29,641 nt of DNA from a bacterium (GTDB lineage Bacteria; UBP15; UBA6099; DSWB01). The position numbers and the translations under genes were made by a program. Location of the stretch: positions 1-29,641 of the forward strand of contig JAGUYV010000434.1 in NCBI GenBank assembly GCA_020061125.1, given 5' to 3'. Below, piece by piece: positions 1 through 7,461 of this stretch. A model generated the notes under the pieces. It was given only the letters and a program-made list of their open reading frames with translations. It was not told the DNA's origin and did not search any database. Position 1 is the first letter of the stretch; every line of letters begins with the position of its first letter.

Positions 1-512
1 GCGGCCGCAACCGGAATGTTCACGGCGTCCGCCACCTGCGGCACAAGCGCCAGAGTCGTGGTTTCGTCCGGGCTGTTGTGCCCGCCCGCCTCGAACCCTT
101 CGCAGATAACCGCGTCCACGCCTTCCTTCTGGCATTTGATCGCGCCGCGCACGCTGGGAACCACATGTATGACTGTGGCTCCGGGCCGCTTGACCAGTGG
201 CACGATGTTTGCGGGATTGCCCGCGGAAGTGATCACGATTTTTACCCCCATGTCCAGGCACAGGCGCGCTATGTCCGGTGCGTCGCTTCGCAGCATGGGG
301 ATATTCACCGCGAACGGGCGTTCCGTGTGCTCGAACATCTTTTCGAGGTTTTCCCGGACCGCGTCGGGGCGCATGGCGCCGGTTCCCACAACGCCCAGGA
401 TGCCCGCGTTGGATGCGGCGGCGGCAAGTTCCCAGGTGGACACCCACACCATGCCGGCCTGGATGATGGGATAGCGGATGCCGAGCAGATCGCACAGGGG
501 ATTGCCGTTCAT
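1..512 (-). CDS. Nitronate monooxygenase / enoyl-ACP reductase II (FabK)-like flavoprotein, C-terminus cut by window edge
   Basis: FMN-dependent TIM-barrel enzyme of the 2-nitropropane dioxygenase/FabK family. It oxidises nitronates or, in FabK, reduces enoyl-ACP; the two roles cannot be told apart here. About 170 codons are present, starting at the ATG at 512-510, and the frame is open to base 1 with no stop. Visible family features are an N-terminal YPIIQAGM, GVVGTGAM near residue 45, and the flavin/phosphate-region motif EGFEAGGHNSPDE near residues 143-155. A GGAGG lies about 10 nt before the ATG. It follows the aldehyde dehydrogenase gene by 35 bases on the same strand, so it is probably co-transcribed. 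About half of a normal 310-360-residue protein is missing because of the window edge. Confidence 0.85.
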   Translation of the reverse strand, partial: MNGNPLCDLLGIRYPIIQAGMVWVSTWELAAAASNAGILGVVGTGAMRPDAVRENLEKMFEHTERPFAVNIPMLRSDAPDIARLCLDMGVKIVITSAGNPANIVPLVKRPGATVIHVVPSVRGAIKCQKEGVDAVICEGFEAGGHNSPDETTTLALVPQVADAVNIPVAA

Positions 513-547
513 TTCGGAAAACCCTCCAGCGCCCCGGACAGGGGCCG

Positions 548-2110
548 TCATTTGAGCAGCTTGAAATTCTTCAGCAGAGACAGCACGCCGCCCGCCTTGC
601 AGGACATGCCCTCGCAGAACAGGGCGTCGAACGCGGCTTTAAGTCCGCTGTACTTGGCTTCGGAGTAGGGATGCCACCAGATGTCGTGGGAGAGCATGCT
701 GCGGTGCGTGGTGATGTTTTTGATGCTGGTGTATTCGAGGAGTCCGTGCACGGAATGCGTGCGGCCGATGCCGCTCTCCTTGACGCCGCCCCAGGGCGCC
801 TGGGCGAACCCGTAGGTGATGAGGCAGTTGTTGATGGTGACCACGCCGGTATGAATTCGCCGCGCGATCTTTTTGGCCCTGGCCGCGTCTTTTGTCCACA
901 CGCTGGCGGTGAGTCCGTAGTCCGAGTCGTTGGCCAGTTCCACGGCTTCGTCTATGCCGGAAAATTCCATGATGGGCAGGGTTGGGCCGAAGGTTTCCTC
1001 GCGCATGCACTCCATGGAGTGGTTGGCGTTCAGAATAACCGTGGGCTGGTAAAAGTACCCGCCGAATGTGAGGATGCGATCGCCACCCGTGGCGATTTCC
1101 GCGCCTTTGGCGCGCGCGTCGGCCACATGCTTTTCCACAAGCGTGATGCGGTCCTCGCTGATCAGCGGCCCCATGTCCGTGGTGTGTTCGAGACCGTTTC
1201 CCACGCGCAGCGCCCTGGTCTTTTCCACTACTTTGTTGATGAAGCGCTGGGCCACGCTGTTGTGCACATACACGCGCTCCACGGATGCGCAGGTCTGGCC
1301 CGCGTTCACGAAAGCGCCCCACACGGCCGCGGCGGCTGCGCGGTCTATGTCTGCGTCGGGCAGCACGATGAACGGATCCTTGCCCCCGAGTTCCAGGGTG
1401 ATGGGAATGAGGGTTTCCGCGGCGCGCGCCATGAGTTGCTTGCCCACGGGCACGCTGCCGGTGAACACCACCTTGTCCGGCCGTGCGTCCATCATGGCGT
1501 TGCCGAGCACCGAGCCGGAACCCTGCAAAATCTGGAGCAACCCGTCCGGCAGGCGGCTTTCGCGGAACAAACGGCCGATGGCGTCGCCCACCCATGCTGT
1601 GAGGTTCGAGGGTTTCAGCACCACGGCGTTGCCAGCGAGCAACGCTGCCAGGATCTGCGTCATGGGTATTGCGAAGGGATAATTCCACGGAGAAATGATG
1701 CCCGCCACGCCCACCGGCTCGAACACATTGCCGCTCTCGATGCGCGCGATGGGAAAGATGGGATTGTTCAATTTCTCGCCGCGCAGGGCGCGCGCGCCGT
1801 CCGTGGCGATGAACCGGTACATGTCCAGCACGGGATAAATTTCCGCGGCCAGGGATTCGAGCAGGGTCTTGCCGTTGTCCAGGGTGATGATGCGCGCGTA
1901 TTCGTCAGTGTTTGCGAGCAGAAACTCCTTGCCGGCCATGAGACAGTCAAGGCGTTTCCTGACGCTCAAGGCGCCCCACTTGCGTTGCGCGGTGCGAGCC
2001 TGTTCGAATATGCCGGGAATGTCGCCCGGCGCCGTGGATTGGATTTCCGCGTTCACTTCAAGAGTGGCCGGGTTTATGGATTGAATCATGCGGCTGGTGT
2101 CTGCGGTCAT
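548..2110 (-). CDS. NAD(P)-dependent aldehyde dehydrogenase family protein
   Basis: Cytosolic ALDH-superfamily enzyme of 520 residues that oxidises an aldehyde to the acid. It has PWNYP (141-145), the cofactor lysine in KPSN (166-169), FTGSVPVG (216-223), the general base in LELGGKDP (E240), the nucleophile in GQTCAS (C274), and EETFGP (371-376). The start ATG at 2110 has a strong AAGGAGG about 8 nt upstream; an in-frame ATG seven codons later lacks such a site. The C-terminus is about 40 residues longer than a minimal ALDH (residues about 475-520, with HDIWWHPYSEAKYSG), as in some aryl/coniferyl-aldehyde dehydrogenase-like members. Substrate is not readable from sequence. The neighbouring korAB and nitronate monooxygenase-like genes suggest oxoacid or aldehyde catabolism, which is an inference. 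Confidence 0.93.
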   Translation of the reverse strand: MTADTSRMIQSINPATLEVNAEIQSTAPGDIPGIFEQARTAQRKWGALSVRKRLDCLMAGKEFLLANTDEYARIITLDNGKTLLESLAAEIYPVLDMYRFIATDGARALRGEKLNNPIFPIARIESGNVFEPVGVAGIISPWNYPFAIPMTQILAALLAGNAVVLKPSNLTAWVGDAIGRLFRESRLPDGLLQILQGSGSVLGNAMMDARPDKVVFTGSVPVGKQLMARAAETLIPITLELGGKDPFIVLPDADIDRAAAAAVWGAFVNAGQTCASVERVYVHNSVAQRFINKVVEKTRALRVGNGLEHTTDMGPLISEDRITLVEKHVADARAKGAEIATGGDRILTFGGYFYQPTVILNANHSMECMREETFGPTLPIMEFSGIDEAVELANDSDYGLTASVWTKDAARAKKIARRIHTGVVTINNCLITYGFAQAPWGGVKESGIGRTHSVHGLLEYTSIKNITTHRSMLSHDIWWHPYSEAKYSGLKAAFDALFCEGMSCKAGGVLSLLKNFKLLK

Positions 2111-2153
2111 GTCGGAGTCCTCCTTGCGCGCGCTTTGTGCGAATTTGTGTTTG

Positions 2154-2183
2154 AGTATACATCACCGTAAATAAATTGAATAA
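2154..2183 (-). promoter_or_regulatory. Weak candidate promoter for the aldehyde dehydrogenase gene
   Basis: On the minus strand a TATACT (2159-2154) lies about 44 nt before the ATG, with TTATTC (2183-2178) 18 bp upstream. The -10 match is good and the -35 match is poor. It lies just past the putative korB terminator, in the only sizeable gap (2111-2265) of this region. Confidence 0.35.
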
Positions 2184-2235
2184 CATGCACGCGATACACT
2201 GCGGGGCTGAATCCAAAACGCGCCTGATTTATTCA

Positions 2236-2266
2236 TTAATAAAACCGGAGAAACATCATTCCGGTT
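2236..2266 (-). terminator. Intrinsic terminator after korB
   Basis: On the minus strand a perfect 7-bp stem AACCGGA/TCCGGTT (2266-2260 with 2249-2243) encloses a 10-nt loop. The 3' arm runs into TTTTATTAAT. It begins at the last base of the korB stop codon, so it would end the korAB transcript and separate it from the aldehyde dehydrogenase gene. Confidence 0.6.
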
Positions 2267-3090
2267 CACGGGGGCGTTTGCGTGAAAGCGTTGACAAGGG
2301 GCGCGCCCGAGAGGATGGGGTGAGCGTCCTCGAACGCAGGGCGCGCGCCGCGGTATATCACACCCACGGGAATTTCGTCTCCCCATGTCATGGCCGCTGC
2401 CAGGGCCTGATCCCGGTCCCTCGGGTCGTGGTTTTTGGGCAATTCCTTGACGCGGTCCCGGTACCATTTGTAGGTATTCACCTTATTAAATGTCACGCAC
2501 GGTTGTAGGATGTCGAGCAACGCGAACCCTTTGGCGCGTATGGCCTCCTGCATCATGGTCTGGAGATGGTCCGGGATAACCGCGCTGCTGCGCGCCACAA
2601 AAGAAACGCCGAGCGTCACGGCCAGGGCCAGAGGGTTGAACGGCGCGGACAGTACGCCGTCCACCTGCACCTTGGTCACGAAGCCCGGCTCGGATGTGGG
2701 TGATGCCTGGCCCTTGGTGAGGCCGTACACCTGGTTGTTGTGAACGAATGCTTTGACGCCGATGTTGCGGCGCATGGCGTGAACGAGATGGTTGCCCCCC
2801 TCGCCGTACATGTCGCCGTCGCCGCTGGTGATTAGCACCAGGAGTTTCTTGTTGGCCATTTTAATGCCCGTGGCCGCGGGCAGGGCGCGGCCGTGCAGTC
2901 CGTTGAACACATTGGCCTTGGCGTAATGGGGCAGCTTGGCGGCCTGGCCGATGCCCGACACCAGCACGAGCCTGCGGCGATCCGTGCCCAGGGTGTCCAG
3001 AGCATGTTCCAGCGCTTCCAGGATGTGAAAATTGCCGCATCCCGGACACCACGCCGTTTCTATTGCGCTGTTCTCGTTTGCGCCGCTCAT
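2266..3090 (-). CDS. korB: 2-oxoacid:ferredoxin oxidoreductase, beta (thiamine diphosphate) subunit
   Basis: Beta subunit (274 residues) of a CoA-dependent 2-oxoacid:ferredoxin oxidoreductase. It carries thiamine diphosphate and contributes to the [4Fe-4S] site that passes electrons to ferredoxin. CPGCG (15-19) and a later PCVTFN supply cluster cysteines. The ThDP/Mg2+ motif is GDGDMYGEGGNH (90-101), followed by NNQVYGLTKGQASPT (118-132). The start ATG overlaps the korA stop as ATGA, and GGAGG lies 7 nt upstream, so the two are translationally coupled. The Kor-type motif set suggests 2-oxoglutarate or a related 2-oxoacid rather than pyruvate, but substrate is an inference. No separate delta (ferredoxin-like) subunit gene is adjacent. 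Confidence 0.93.
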   Translation of the reverse strand: MSGANENSAIETAWCPGCGNFHILEALEHALDTLGTDRRRLVLVSGIGQAAKLPHYAKANVFNGLHGRALPAATGIKMANKKLLVLITSGDGDMYGEGGNHLVHAMRRNIGVKAFVHNNQVYGLTKGQASPTSEPGFVTKVQVDGVLSAPFNPLALAVTLGVSFVARSSAVIPDHLQTMMQEAIRAKGFALLDILQPCVTFNKVNTYKWYRDRVKELPKNHDPRDRDQALAAAMTWGDEIPVGVIYRGARPAFEDAHPILSGAPLVNAFTQTPP

Positions 3091-4754
3091 GACAGGACCT
3101 CCGTTTCAATGAACTCGGCGGTGAAGGGCAGTCCATCGTAGCGGGGCAGGAGAGAAAACTCGCGCAGCGCGCCCGCCTGGCGCAGCAGCAGCGCGAACTG
3201 TCCCGTTCCGTTTCCCTCGACGGCGATCACGCGGCGGCCCTCGAAGAGCGGGGCGAGCGCCGCTCCGTCAAGAGGCCACACCATGGGAAAATGGACCATG
3301 CACACATCGCGGCCCCGTGCGCGTAGCAGGTTTACGGCCGCGCGGCAGGGGCCATAAGTGCTGCCCCAGCACAGCAGGATTTCTCCTGCTGGCTCGGGGT
3401 AGATTTCGGGCTTTATGAATTCGTTGAGGATGCCTGTTATCTTGCGCATGCGTTTATCTTGGAGCGCGATTTGCACATTGAAGTCCTCGGAGAGATGCCC
3501 GCCTTCCGCATGCATGTCCGACGCGGACACCACATAGGAATCGCCACCGGGCACGGCGCGTGGGGACACACCGTTGTCCGTCACCAGATAGCGTTCGTAC
3601 GCCTTGCCCGGAGCGGATTTCTTGGCCAGATGCAGATTGATGTAATCCGGCGCATCGGGCAGCGCGGGAATGTTTTTCTGAAGATCGGTCAAAAACTGAT
3701 CCGCAACAAGAATCACGGGGGTCTGGAATTTGTGGGCGAGTTCAAAAGCGTGGCGCGTGAGGTCGAACGCCTGCCGCAAATCGCCGGGCGCAAGGATGAT
3801 TTTGGGAAACTCGCCATGGCCCGCGTGTGCGGCGAAAGCCAGGTCGCCCTGGGCCGTGCGTGTGGGCATGCCCGTGGCGGGGCCGGGGCGCATGGACAGG
3901 AAAATGACGATCGGCAACTCCAGCATCCCGGCGAGGGACAGGCCTTCAGCCATGAGCGCGAACCCGCCGCCGCTGGTGGTGGTCATGGCCGGAACCCCGG
4001 CGAAAGCCGCCCCGCACAGCAGGTTCGGCGCAGCGATTTCATCTTCGGCCTGTTCCACCACCATGCCGTATTTGTGAGACAGGCCCGCGAGCGCGGTGAG
4101 CACGCCCGAGCTTGGCGTCATGGGATAACTGAACACGATCTTGACCCCGGCCGTGGCCGCGCCAATAGCAATGGCTGTGCTGCCGTCGTACAGCGTGGAG
4201 GGCGCTCCGGCGGGTTTTGGGGCGCGTACCAGTCCCTCGTGTCCGGCCACGGCTCGATACCCGCGTGAAGCCGCGTCAAGGTTCTGTTCCACGATGTCCC
4301 GGCCTTTTTTCGAGAATTCTTCAGTAAGGCATTTATGAAGCGCATCAAGGTCGTAGCCGAGCACGGAAACAACCGCTCCAGCGCCCGCGCTGTTGGCCAT
4401 GCGCGCCGTTCCTCCCGCAGCCTGGGCCAGCTTGTCCATTTGCAACGCCAGATAGTTTCCTCCGGATTCCGCCGTGTTCAGTATCATCACGCCGTTCAGG
4501 GCCAGATTGGCTTTTTCCTGCTCCATGGATTCCCGGTTGAGCGCCACGAGCAGATCGGTTTTTCGCGCGGATGAAAAAAGCTCTTCGGACCCGATGCGGA
4601 CATCGTAGCTGTTGATCCCGCCGCGGATGCGAGACAGGTAACTTTGCGTGGCGAACACATGCAGTCCCATGGACGCAAATGTTCTGGCAAGCAGATCGCC
4701 GAAGGATTGCACGCCCTGGCCAGCTGCTCCGCAGATGCGAATGTTGGTCGTCAT
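3087..4754 (-). CDS. korA: 2-oxoacid:ferredoxin oxidoreductase, fused gamma-alpha subunit
   Basis: The 555-residue protein joins a gamma domain (about 1-175, with GAAGQGVQ at 9-16 and SRIRGG at 41-46) to the catalytic alpha domain (about 185-555). The alpha domain has YPMTPSS (210-216), AEDEIAA (236-242), and RPGPATGMPTRT (289-300) of the oxoacid/CoA-binding region. With KorB it forms the cytosolic complex that decarboxylates a 2-oxoacid to acyl-CoA and reduces ferredoxin, or runs in reverse for CO2 fixation. I chose the ATG at 4754 because AAGGAG lies 6 nt upstream; a TTG two codons earlier has no proper site. It overlaps korB by 4 bases. A good promoter lies about 45-70 nt upstream. The fused gamma-alpha form is common in anaerobes. 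Confidence 0.93.
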   Translation of the reverse strand: MTTNIRICGAAGQGVQSFGDLLARTFASMGLHVFATQSYLSRIRGGINSYDVRIGSEELFSSARKTDLLVALNRESMEQEKANLALNGVMILNTAESGGNYLALQMDKLAQAAGGTARMANSAGAGAVVSVLGYDLDALHKCLTEEFSKKGRDIVEQNLDAASRGYRAVAGHEGLVRAPKPAGAPSTLYDGSTAIAIGAATAGVKIVFSYPMTPSSGVLTALAGLSHKYGMVVEQAEDEIAAPNLLCGAAFAGVPAMTTTSGGGFALMAEGLSLAGMLELPIVIFLSMRPGPATGMPTRTAQGDLAFAAHAGHGEFPKIILAPGDLRQAFDLTRHAFELAHKFQTPVILVADQFLTDLQKNIPALPDAPDYINLHLAKKSAPGKAYERYLVTDNGVSPRAVPGGDSYVVSASDMHAEGGHLSEDFNVQIALQDKRMRKITGILNEFIKPEIYPEPAGEILLCWGSTYGPCRAAVNLLRARGRDVCMVHFPMVWPLDGAALAPLFEGRRVIAVEGNGTGQFALLLRQAGALREFSLLPRYDGLPFTAEFIETEVLS

Positions 4755-4798
4755 GGCCAACTCCTTTCATCGTGCGTGCATGGATTATTACTGTGCAT

Positions 4799-4827
4799 AT
4801 TGTATTCAGCAATGCAAGACCGGGCAA
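4799..4827 (-). promoter_or_regulatory. Sigma-70-type promoter of korAB
   Basis: On the minus strand TTGCCC (4827-4822) and TACAAT (4804-4799) are separated by exactly 17 bp. Transcription would start near 4792, giving a leader of about 38 nt before the korA ATG at 4754. The -10 matches the consensus in five of six positions. Confidence 0.6.
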
Positions 4828-4894
4828 AATCCCTGGTAATCTGGCATGGGAATTTTGCGCGGTTCAGAGCGGAAATTCTGTTCCCGGACGACTG

Positions 4895-5197
4895 TTACTT
4901 TTTGGCTTTAACGGCTTTGGCCGCGCTCATCTTTGGTTTTTGAAGCGCGGTGGGCTTGCACAGCAGGTTGCGCGCTGTGGCCACGCGGCCGCAGTTGGCG
5001 CAGGAGTACTTGACTTCCACAACCTTGGGCGCGCAGATGTGCCGCGCGTCTGTGGCCGTGTTGCCGCAGTACTCGCATTCATACGCCTGGTCCAGTTCAA
5101 CAGGGTCGCACAAATGGCCTTTTTTCGTGGTCGTCTCGCCGCAGCTTTTGCACTTGTAAACCTTCTTGGCCGTGGCCGTTGCTGGTTTCTTCGCCAT
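4895..5197 (-). CDS. Small protein with three tandem Cys (CX2CX10CxP) metal-binding-like repeats
   Basis: A 100-residue protein that I cannot assign to a named family. It contains three copies of C-X2-C-X10-C-x-P, with cysteines at 16/19/30, 41/44/55 and 66/69/80, a strict 25-residue period. The ends are rich in Lys and Ala, and the net charge is basic. The pattern suggests a zinc-ribbon or other metal-binding module, but each repeat shows only three invariant Cys; a His precedes the third Cys in repeats one and two but not three. The start ATG at 5197 has AAAGGAGG upstream. The neighbouring gene at 5280-5444 encodes one copy of the same motif. It is the last gene of the minus-strand redox island. 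Function is unknown; a metal-storage, rubredoxin-partner or nucleic-acid role would be speculation. Confidence 0.8.
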   Translation of the reverse strand: MAKKPATATAKKVYKCKSCGETTTKKGHLCDPVELDQAYECEYCGNTATDARHICAPKVVEVKYSCANCGRVATARNLLCKPTALQKPKMSAAKAVKAKK

Positions 5198-5279
5198 AAT
5201 GTAATCCTCCTTTTTCTTGGCCGTGGTATATCGGATTGATTCCGGGCGTCAGGTTCCGGAAATCGGTCCGCGCGAGGGG

Positions 5280-5444
5280 TTATTCGCTGCACGGCTTTTT
5301 CTTAAGCTCTTTTTTGGACAGTTCGTCCTTCGCTACTTTGCCGGGTTTGCACACGGCTTTCTTGTCTCTGGAAACGCCTCCGCAGTTGTCGCACTGATAG
5401 AGCGTTCCGCTTTTTTTATCTTTTGATTTTTTACCTTTGCCCAT
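5280..5444 (-). CDS. 54-residue protein with a single CX2CX10CxP motif
   Basis: A very small lysine-rich protein. Cys18, Cys21 and Cys32, followed by K-P, match the repeat unit of the 100-residue protein encoded just downstream, and an extra Cys lies three residues from the C-terminus (Cys52). The frame is open far upstream, but the ATG at 5444 is preferred: GGAG lies 8 nt before it and the sequence upstream is not protein-like. It sits 13 bases after the 52-residue rubredoxin-like gene. An 82-base gap to the 100-residue gene holds a bulged hairpin (GATTTCCGG/CCGGAATC) without a T run. No known function. Confidence 0.72.
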   Translation of the reverse strand: MGKGKKSKDKKSGTLYQCDNCGGVSRDKKAVCKPGKVAKDELSKKELKKKPCSE

Positions 5445-5457
5445 GGTACGCGCTCCA

Positions 5458-5616
5458 TTATTCGATGATTCGGAACATTCTGCGCGGCGCTCCGCAGCGG
5501 GGACACCTGTGCGGCGGTTCCTGCCCGTGATGCACGAAACCGCACACGGAACACTTCCATGCATGAGGCGTATCAGTGGCCTTGGGTTCGCCTGGTTGCG
5601 GGGTTTCGGGGTTCAT
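5458..5616 (-). CDS. 52-residue rubredoxin-like (rubrerythrin C-terminal type) protein
   Basis: A mini-protein with [12 protein letters not shown] (20-31) and HRCPRCGAP (36-44). The two CX2C knuckles, C22/C25 and C38/C41, lie only 12 residues apart, as in the short rubredoxin-like domain found at the end of rubrerythrins rather than in classical rubredoxin. Such domains bind one iron (or zinc) in a Cys4 site and carry electrons in the cytosol. The ATG at 5616 lies 13 bases after the stop of the 64-residue gene; the ribosome site is weak, so translation may depend on coupling. It could supply the missing rubredoxin domain to the rubredoxin-less rubrerythrin encoded at 8032-8502, which is an inference. 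Confidence 0.75.
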   Translation of the reverse strand: MNPETPQPGEPKATDTPHAWKCSVCGFVHHGQEPPHRCPRCGAPRRMFRIIE

Positions 5617-5629
5617 GGAAACCGCCGGC

Positions 5630-5824
5630 TCACTGTACTCCCGCTTCGCCGTACGGCGAACAGGTGTCGAACTCGATAATCACTCCGCACTTCTTGCACT
5701 TGTGCTCGCGGTCGAACTCGTCCGAGAAGATCTCGATTTCCTCATCGCATTGCGGACACTTGCAGAAAAAAGATTTCAAGTGTTTGAAATTTGCGAAACC
5801 GGGACAATGTTTCGGGGTGCTCAT
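5630..5824 (-). CDS. 64-residue Cys-rich zinc-ribbon-like protein
   Basis: Seven cysteines in 64 residues: C7, then CKCPQC (21-26), HKCKKCG (41-47) and C55. The CPxC...CxxC arrangement spaced by an acidic stretch ([12 protein letters not shown]) looks like a zinc ribbon. Small proteins of this pattern occur beside flavodoxin and rubredoxin genes in anaerobes, but I know of no assigned function. The start ATG at 5824 has AAGGAGG about 8 nt upstream. It lies 24 bases after the flavodoxin gene and is part of the same minus-strand series. Confidence 0.78.
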   Translation of the reverse strand: MSTPKHCPGFANFKHLKSFFCKCPQCDEEIEIFSDEFDREHKCKKCGVIIEFDTCSPYGEAGVQ

Positions 5825-5848
5825 GGGTATGCGCCTCCTTGTAAGTTG

Positions 5849-6286
5849 TTATTCCTGGGCCAGCGCAATGACTGCGCGGCCGTAATCCTGCGCCATCTTC
5901 ATGCCGCCGGGAAGGGACACCTGCTTGAGCCGCAGGGAATCGCTGACCAGCTTCATCTTCAAGTCGTCTTTCATGACCTTGAAAATCTGGTCCGGAGCTT
6001 CACCGCTCCATCCGTACGCGCCGAACGCGCCGCCCCGCTTGCCTTCGAGATTCACGGTTTTCATGACTTCGAGAAATTGCTCCATCTCGTCCATCATGCG
6101 GCTGTTGTAAGTGGCGGAGCCGAGAACGATGGCGTCGAATTCCTGGAGTTCCGCGGGGTCAGCGATGTCCTGCAGTGTTTTGACCGTGGCCTGTCCGCCC
6201 GCAAAGCGGCAGCCTTCGGCGATGATTTGTGCGATCTCTCGCGTGTTTCCGGTCTGCGTGGCGTAGGCGATGAGAACTCTGCTCAT
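5849..6286 (-). CDS. Flavodoxin
   Basis: A 145-residue flavodoxin-fold protein that should carry FMN and act as a cytosolic one-electron carrier. The phosphate-binding loop is TQTGNT (10-15), right after the first beta strand (VLIAYA). GSATYNSRMMDEM (56-68) and GAFGAYGWSGEAP (87-99) match the isoalloxazine loops, with Tyr and Trp available for stacking. Length is normal for a short-chain flavodoxin; the same fold also forms the C-terminal domain of diiron flavoproteins, but no metallo-beta-lactamase domain is attached here. The ribosome site is modest (GGGA, about 12 nt upstream). It lies in the redox island and may exchange electrons with the rubredoxins or KorAB. Confidence 0.9.
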   Translation of the reverse strand: MSRVLIAYATQTGNTREIAQIIAEGCRFAGGQATVKTLQDIADPAELQEFDAIVLGSATYNSRMMDEMEQFLEVMKTVNLEGKRGGAFGAYGWSGEAPDQIFKVMKDDLKMKLVSDSLRLKQVSLPGGMKMAQDYGRAVIALAQE

Positions 6287-6326
6287 GTGATTGTGTGGTC
6301 CCTTTCCAGGATATATGTTGGTATCA

Positions 6327-6674
6327 TCAAAATGTGATGATCTCGTAACCGCGCTCGATGTAAGACGCCATTCCGGGGTGGTTGCTCATGTCTCCGATGA
6401 GAGGTATGCCCAGGCTCTCTATGTCCGCCGCGACCTTGAGTTTTGAGGAACAGGCCCGGCACGCGCCCTCTATGAGTCCCTTGTTTCGCACGGCGTTGAA
6501 CAGCTCATGCATGGGATTGTCCGGTTGCGCCAGTTTGGGCAGCAGGGTCACGGCCGCTCCTTCCATCACCACTGTGACTTCATGTCCCTTATCCTTCATG
6601 TCCTGCGCATTCAGCAGAACATGTATGAAGCACATCATGTCGTCACGGAACGGAAACAATGCGATTTTTTTCAT
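6327..6674 (-). CDS. DsrE/DsrF-like family protein
   Basis: A 115-residue cytosolic protein with the DsrE-type alpha/beta fold: an N-terminal MKKIALFPF strand, GHEVTVVMEGAA (30-41), and a two-cysteine element GACRACSS (70-77; C72 and C75). It ends in ...GYEIITF. DsrE relatives bind and relay sulfur or persulfide, and many stand-alone members lack a defined role. The frame is open nine codons further upstream, but the ATG at 6674 is preceded by a G-rich ribosome site 5 nt away and starts the fold cleanly. It stands between the flavodoxin and the rubredoxin-like mini-gene, so a thiol or persulfide role during oxidative stress is plausible but unproven. Confidence 0.82.
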   Translation of the reverse strand: MKKIALFPFRDDMMCFIHVLLNAQDMKDKGHEVTVVMEGAAVTLLPKLAQPDNPMHELFNAVRNKGLIEGACRACSSKLKVAADIESLGIPLIGDMSNHPGMASYIERGYEIITF

Positions 6675-6770
6675 GAATTCCCCCCAGGAGCTTTTTGTCA
6701 TTCATGCTATTGCGTTACAGTGTAAAGAACAGAGAAATTGGCATTGGTGTTCCCGCGCGTCTCTGGAAAA

Positions 6771-6941
6771 TCACTTGATGCGCTCATCCAGATTTTTGTC
6801 CGCGCAGTCGGGCGTGTAGCATGTGGCGTCCAGGAACGAACAGGTCTGCTTGCAGGCGGGGCATTGTTCCGGCACGGCGGCGGCGTCGAAGGTGTAGCCG
6901 CAATTGCTGCATTTCCAGGTTTTTTGGGGTTGATCGGACAT
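6771..6941 (-). CDS. 56-residue rubredoxin-like (RUBY_RBDX-type) protein
   Basis: A small Cys4 protein with WKCSNCGYTF (9-18) and QCPACKQTC (26-34), followed by a conserved-looking tail LDATCYTPDC (37-46) with two further cysteines. I recognise this arrangement, a rubredoxin-like knuckle pair plus CYTPDC tail, from short proteins in sulfate reducers, acetogens and methanogens, usually near oxygen-defence genes. It likely binds iron and carries electrons in the cytosol. The ATG at 6941 has AGGGAG about 8 nt upstream. It follows desulfoferrodoxin by about 120 bases, separated by a very strong hairpin, so its expression may differ from that of dfx. A natural partner would be the superoxide reductase or the rubrerythrin, which is an inference. 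Confidence 0.85.
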   Translation of the reverse strand: MSDQPQKTWKCSNCGYTFDAAAVPEQCPACKQTCSFLDATCYTPDCADKNLDERIK

Positions 6942-7020
6942 AGGAGTTTCTCCCTGAAGTTATGATGATGAAAACAATGTGTCTGGGCGGTGTTCGAGAA
7001 AAGGAAGAGCCGGTGAAGCG

Positions 7021-7049
7021 CGCCGGGCGGGGAGGCGCCCCGCCCGGCG
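7021..7049 (-). terminator. Very strong GC hairpin after dfx (terminator or RNA-processing element)
   Basis: A perfect 12-bp stem CGCCGGGCGGGG/CCCCGCCCGGCG (7021-7032 with 7038-7049) with a 5-nt loop lies 14 bases past the dfx stop. On the minus strand the sequence after it is only moderately T-rich (CGCTTCACCGGCTCTTCC), so it is not a textbook terminator. It may end part of the transcription or protect the upstream mRNA. Confidence 0.45.
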
Positions 7050-7062
7050 TATGATCGAATGA

Positions 7063-7443
7063 TCAGGCAGTGGCTTTCCAGTGGCCGTGCAGGTTGCAGT
7101 ACTCGCGCGCGGTCACGGATGCGGCCTGGATGCAGAACTCGGCCACGGGCGCGTCCCCGGGGTTCAGGAACTTGCGATAGGACTTGCCGTCGGCGATGAG
7201 TTCGATCCACTCGATCCAGTGCTTTTCTTCCATGGGATGGGCCACGCTGCCAACCGAGACCTTGTAACCGTCCGCGGTTTTCTCGATCACGGGCACATGC
7301 TTCTCCCTGGCGGCGTCCACGGTGTTCTCATTCATCAGCTCCATGGGCTTTCCGCAGCACACGAGCTGTCCTTTTCCGGAGTGAAGAACCTCCACGATGT
7401 TGCCGCACACTTCGCACTTGTAAATTTCGAGCTTTTCGGCCAT
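7063..7443 (-). CDS. dfx: Desulfoferrodoxin, class I (two-iron) superoxide reductase
   Basis: A cytosolic enzyme of 126 residues that reduces superoxide to hydrogen peroxide without releasing O2. The N-terminal desulforedoxin domain carries center I with C10, C13, C29 and C30 (CEVCG...CCGKP). The C-terminal domain carries the catalytic Fe(His)4Cys center II: H49 in EKHVP with E47 and K48 preceding, H69, H75, C116 and H119 (EYCNLHGHW). These positions equal the ligand numbering known for Desulfovibrio Dfx. The start ATG at 7443 has AAGGAGG about 11 nt upstream. It lies 18 bases after tpx, so the peroxide it makes can be removed by the thiol peroxidase and rubrerythrin encoded next door. Rubredoxin is the usual electron donor in this family. 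Confidence 0.97.
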   Translation of the reverse strand: MAEKLEIYKCEVCGNIVEVLHSGKGQLVCCGKPMELMNENTVDAAREKHVPVIEKTADGYKVSVGSVAHPMEEKHWIEWIELIADGKSYRKFLNPGDAPVAEFCIQAASVTAREYCNLHGHWKATA

Positions 7444-7461
7444 TTCGGGTACGGCCTCCTT

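Noticed and set aside
671-2170. A 499-codon open frame on the plus strand antisense to the aldehyde dehydrogenase gene
   Set aside because: Long antisense frames are expected opposite GC-rich codons. Its product is His/Arg/Gly-rich with no recognisable domain, while the minus-strand frame is a complete ALDH with a strong ribosome site.
4755-4760. TTG start for korA two codons upstream of the ATG
   Set aside because: The AAGGAG is correctly spaced only for the ATG at 4754.
4761-4894. Search for a further small gene or terminator between korA and the 100-residue gene
   Set aside because: Only the korAB promoter was convincing. Short GGAA/TTCC and CAGA/TCTG pairings lack T runs, and no coding frame with a ribosome site was seen.
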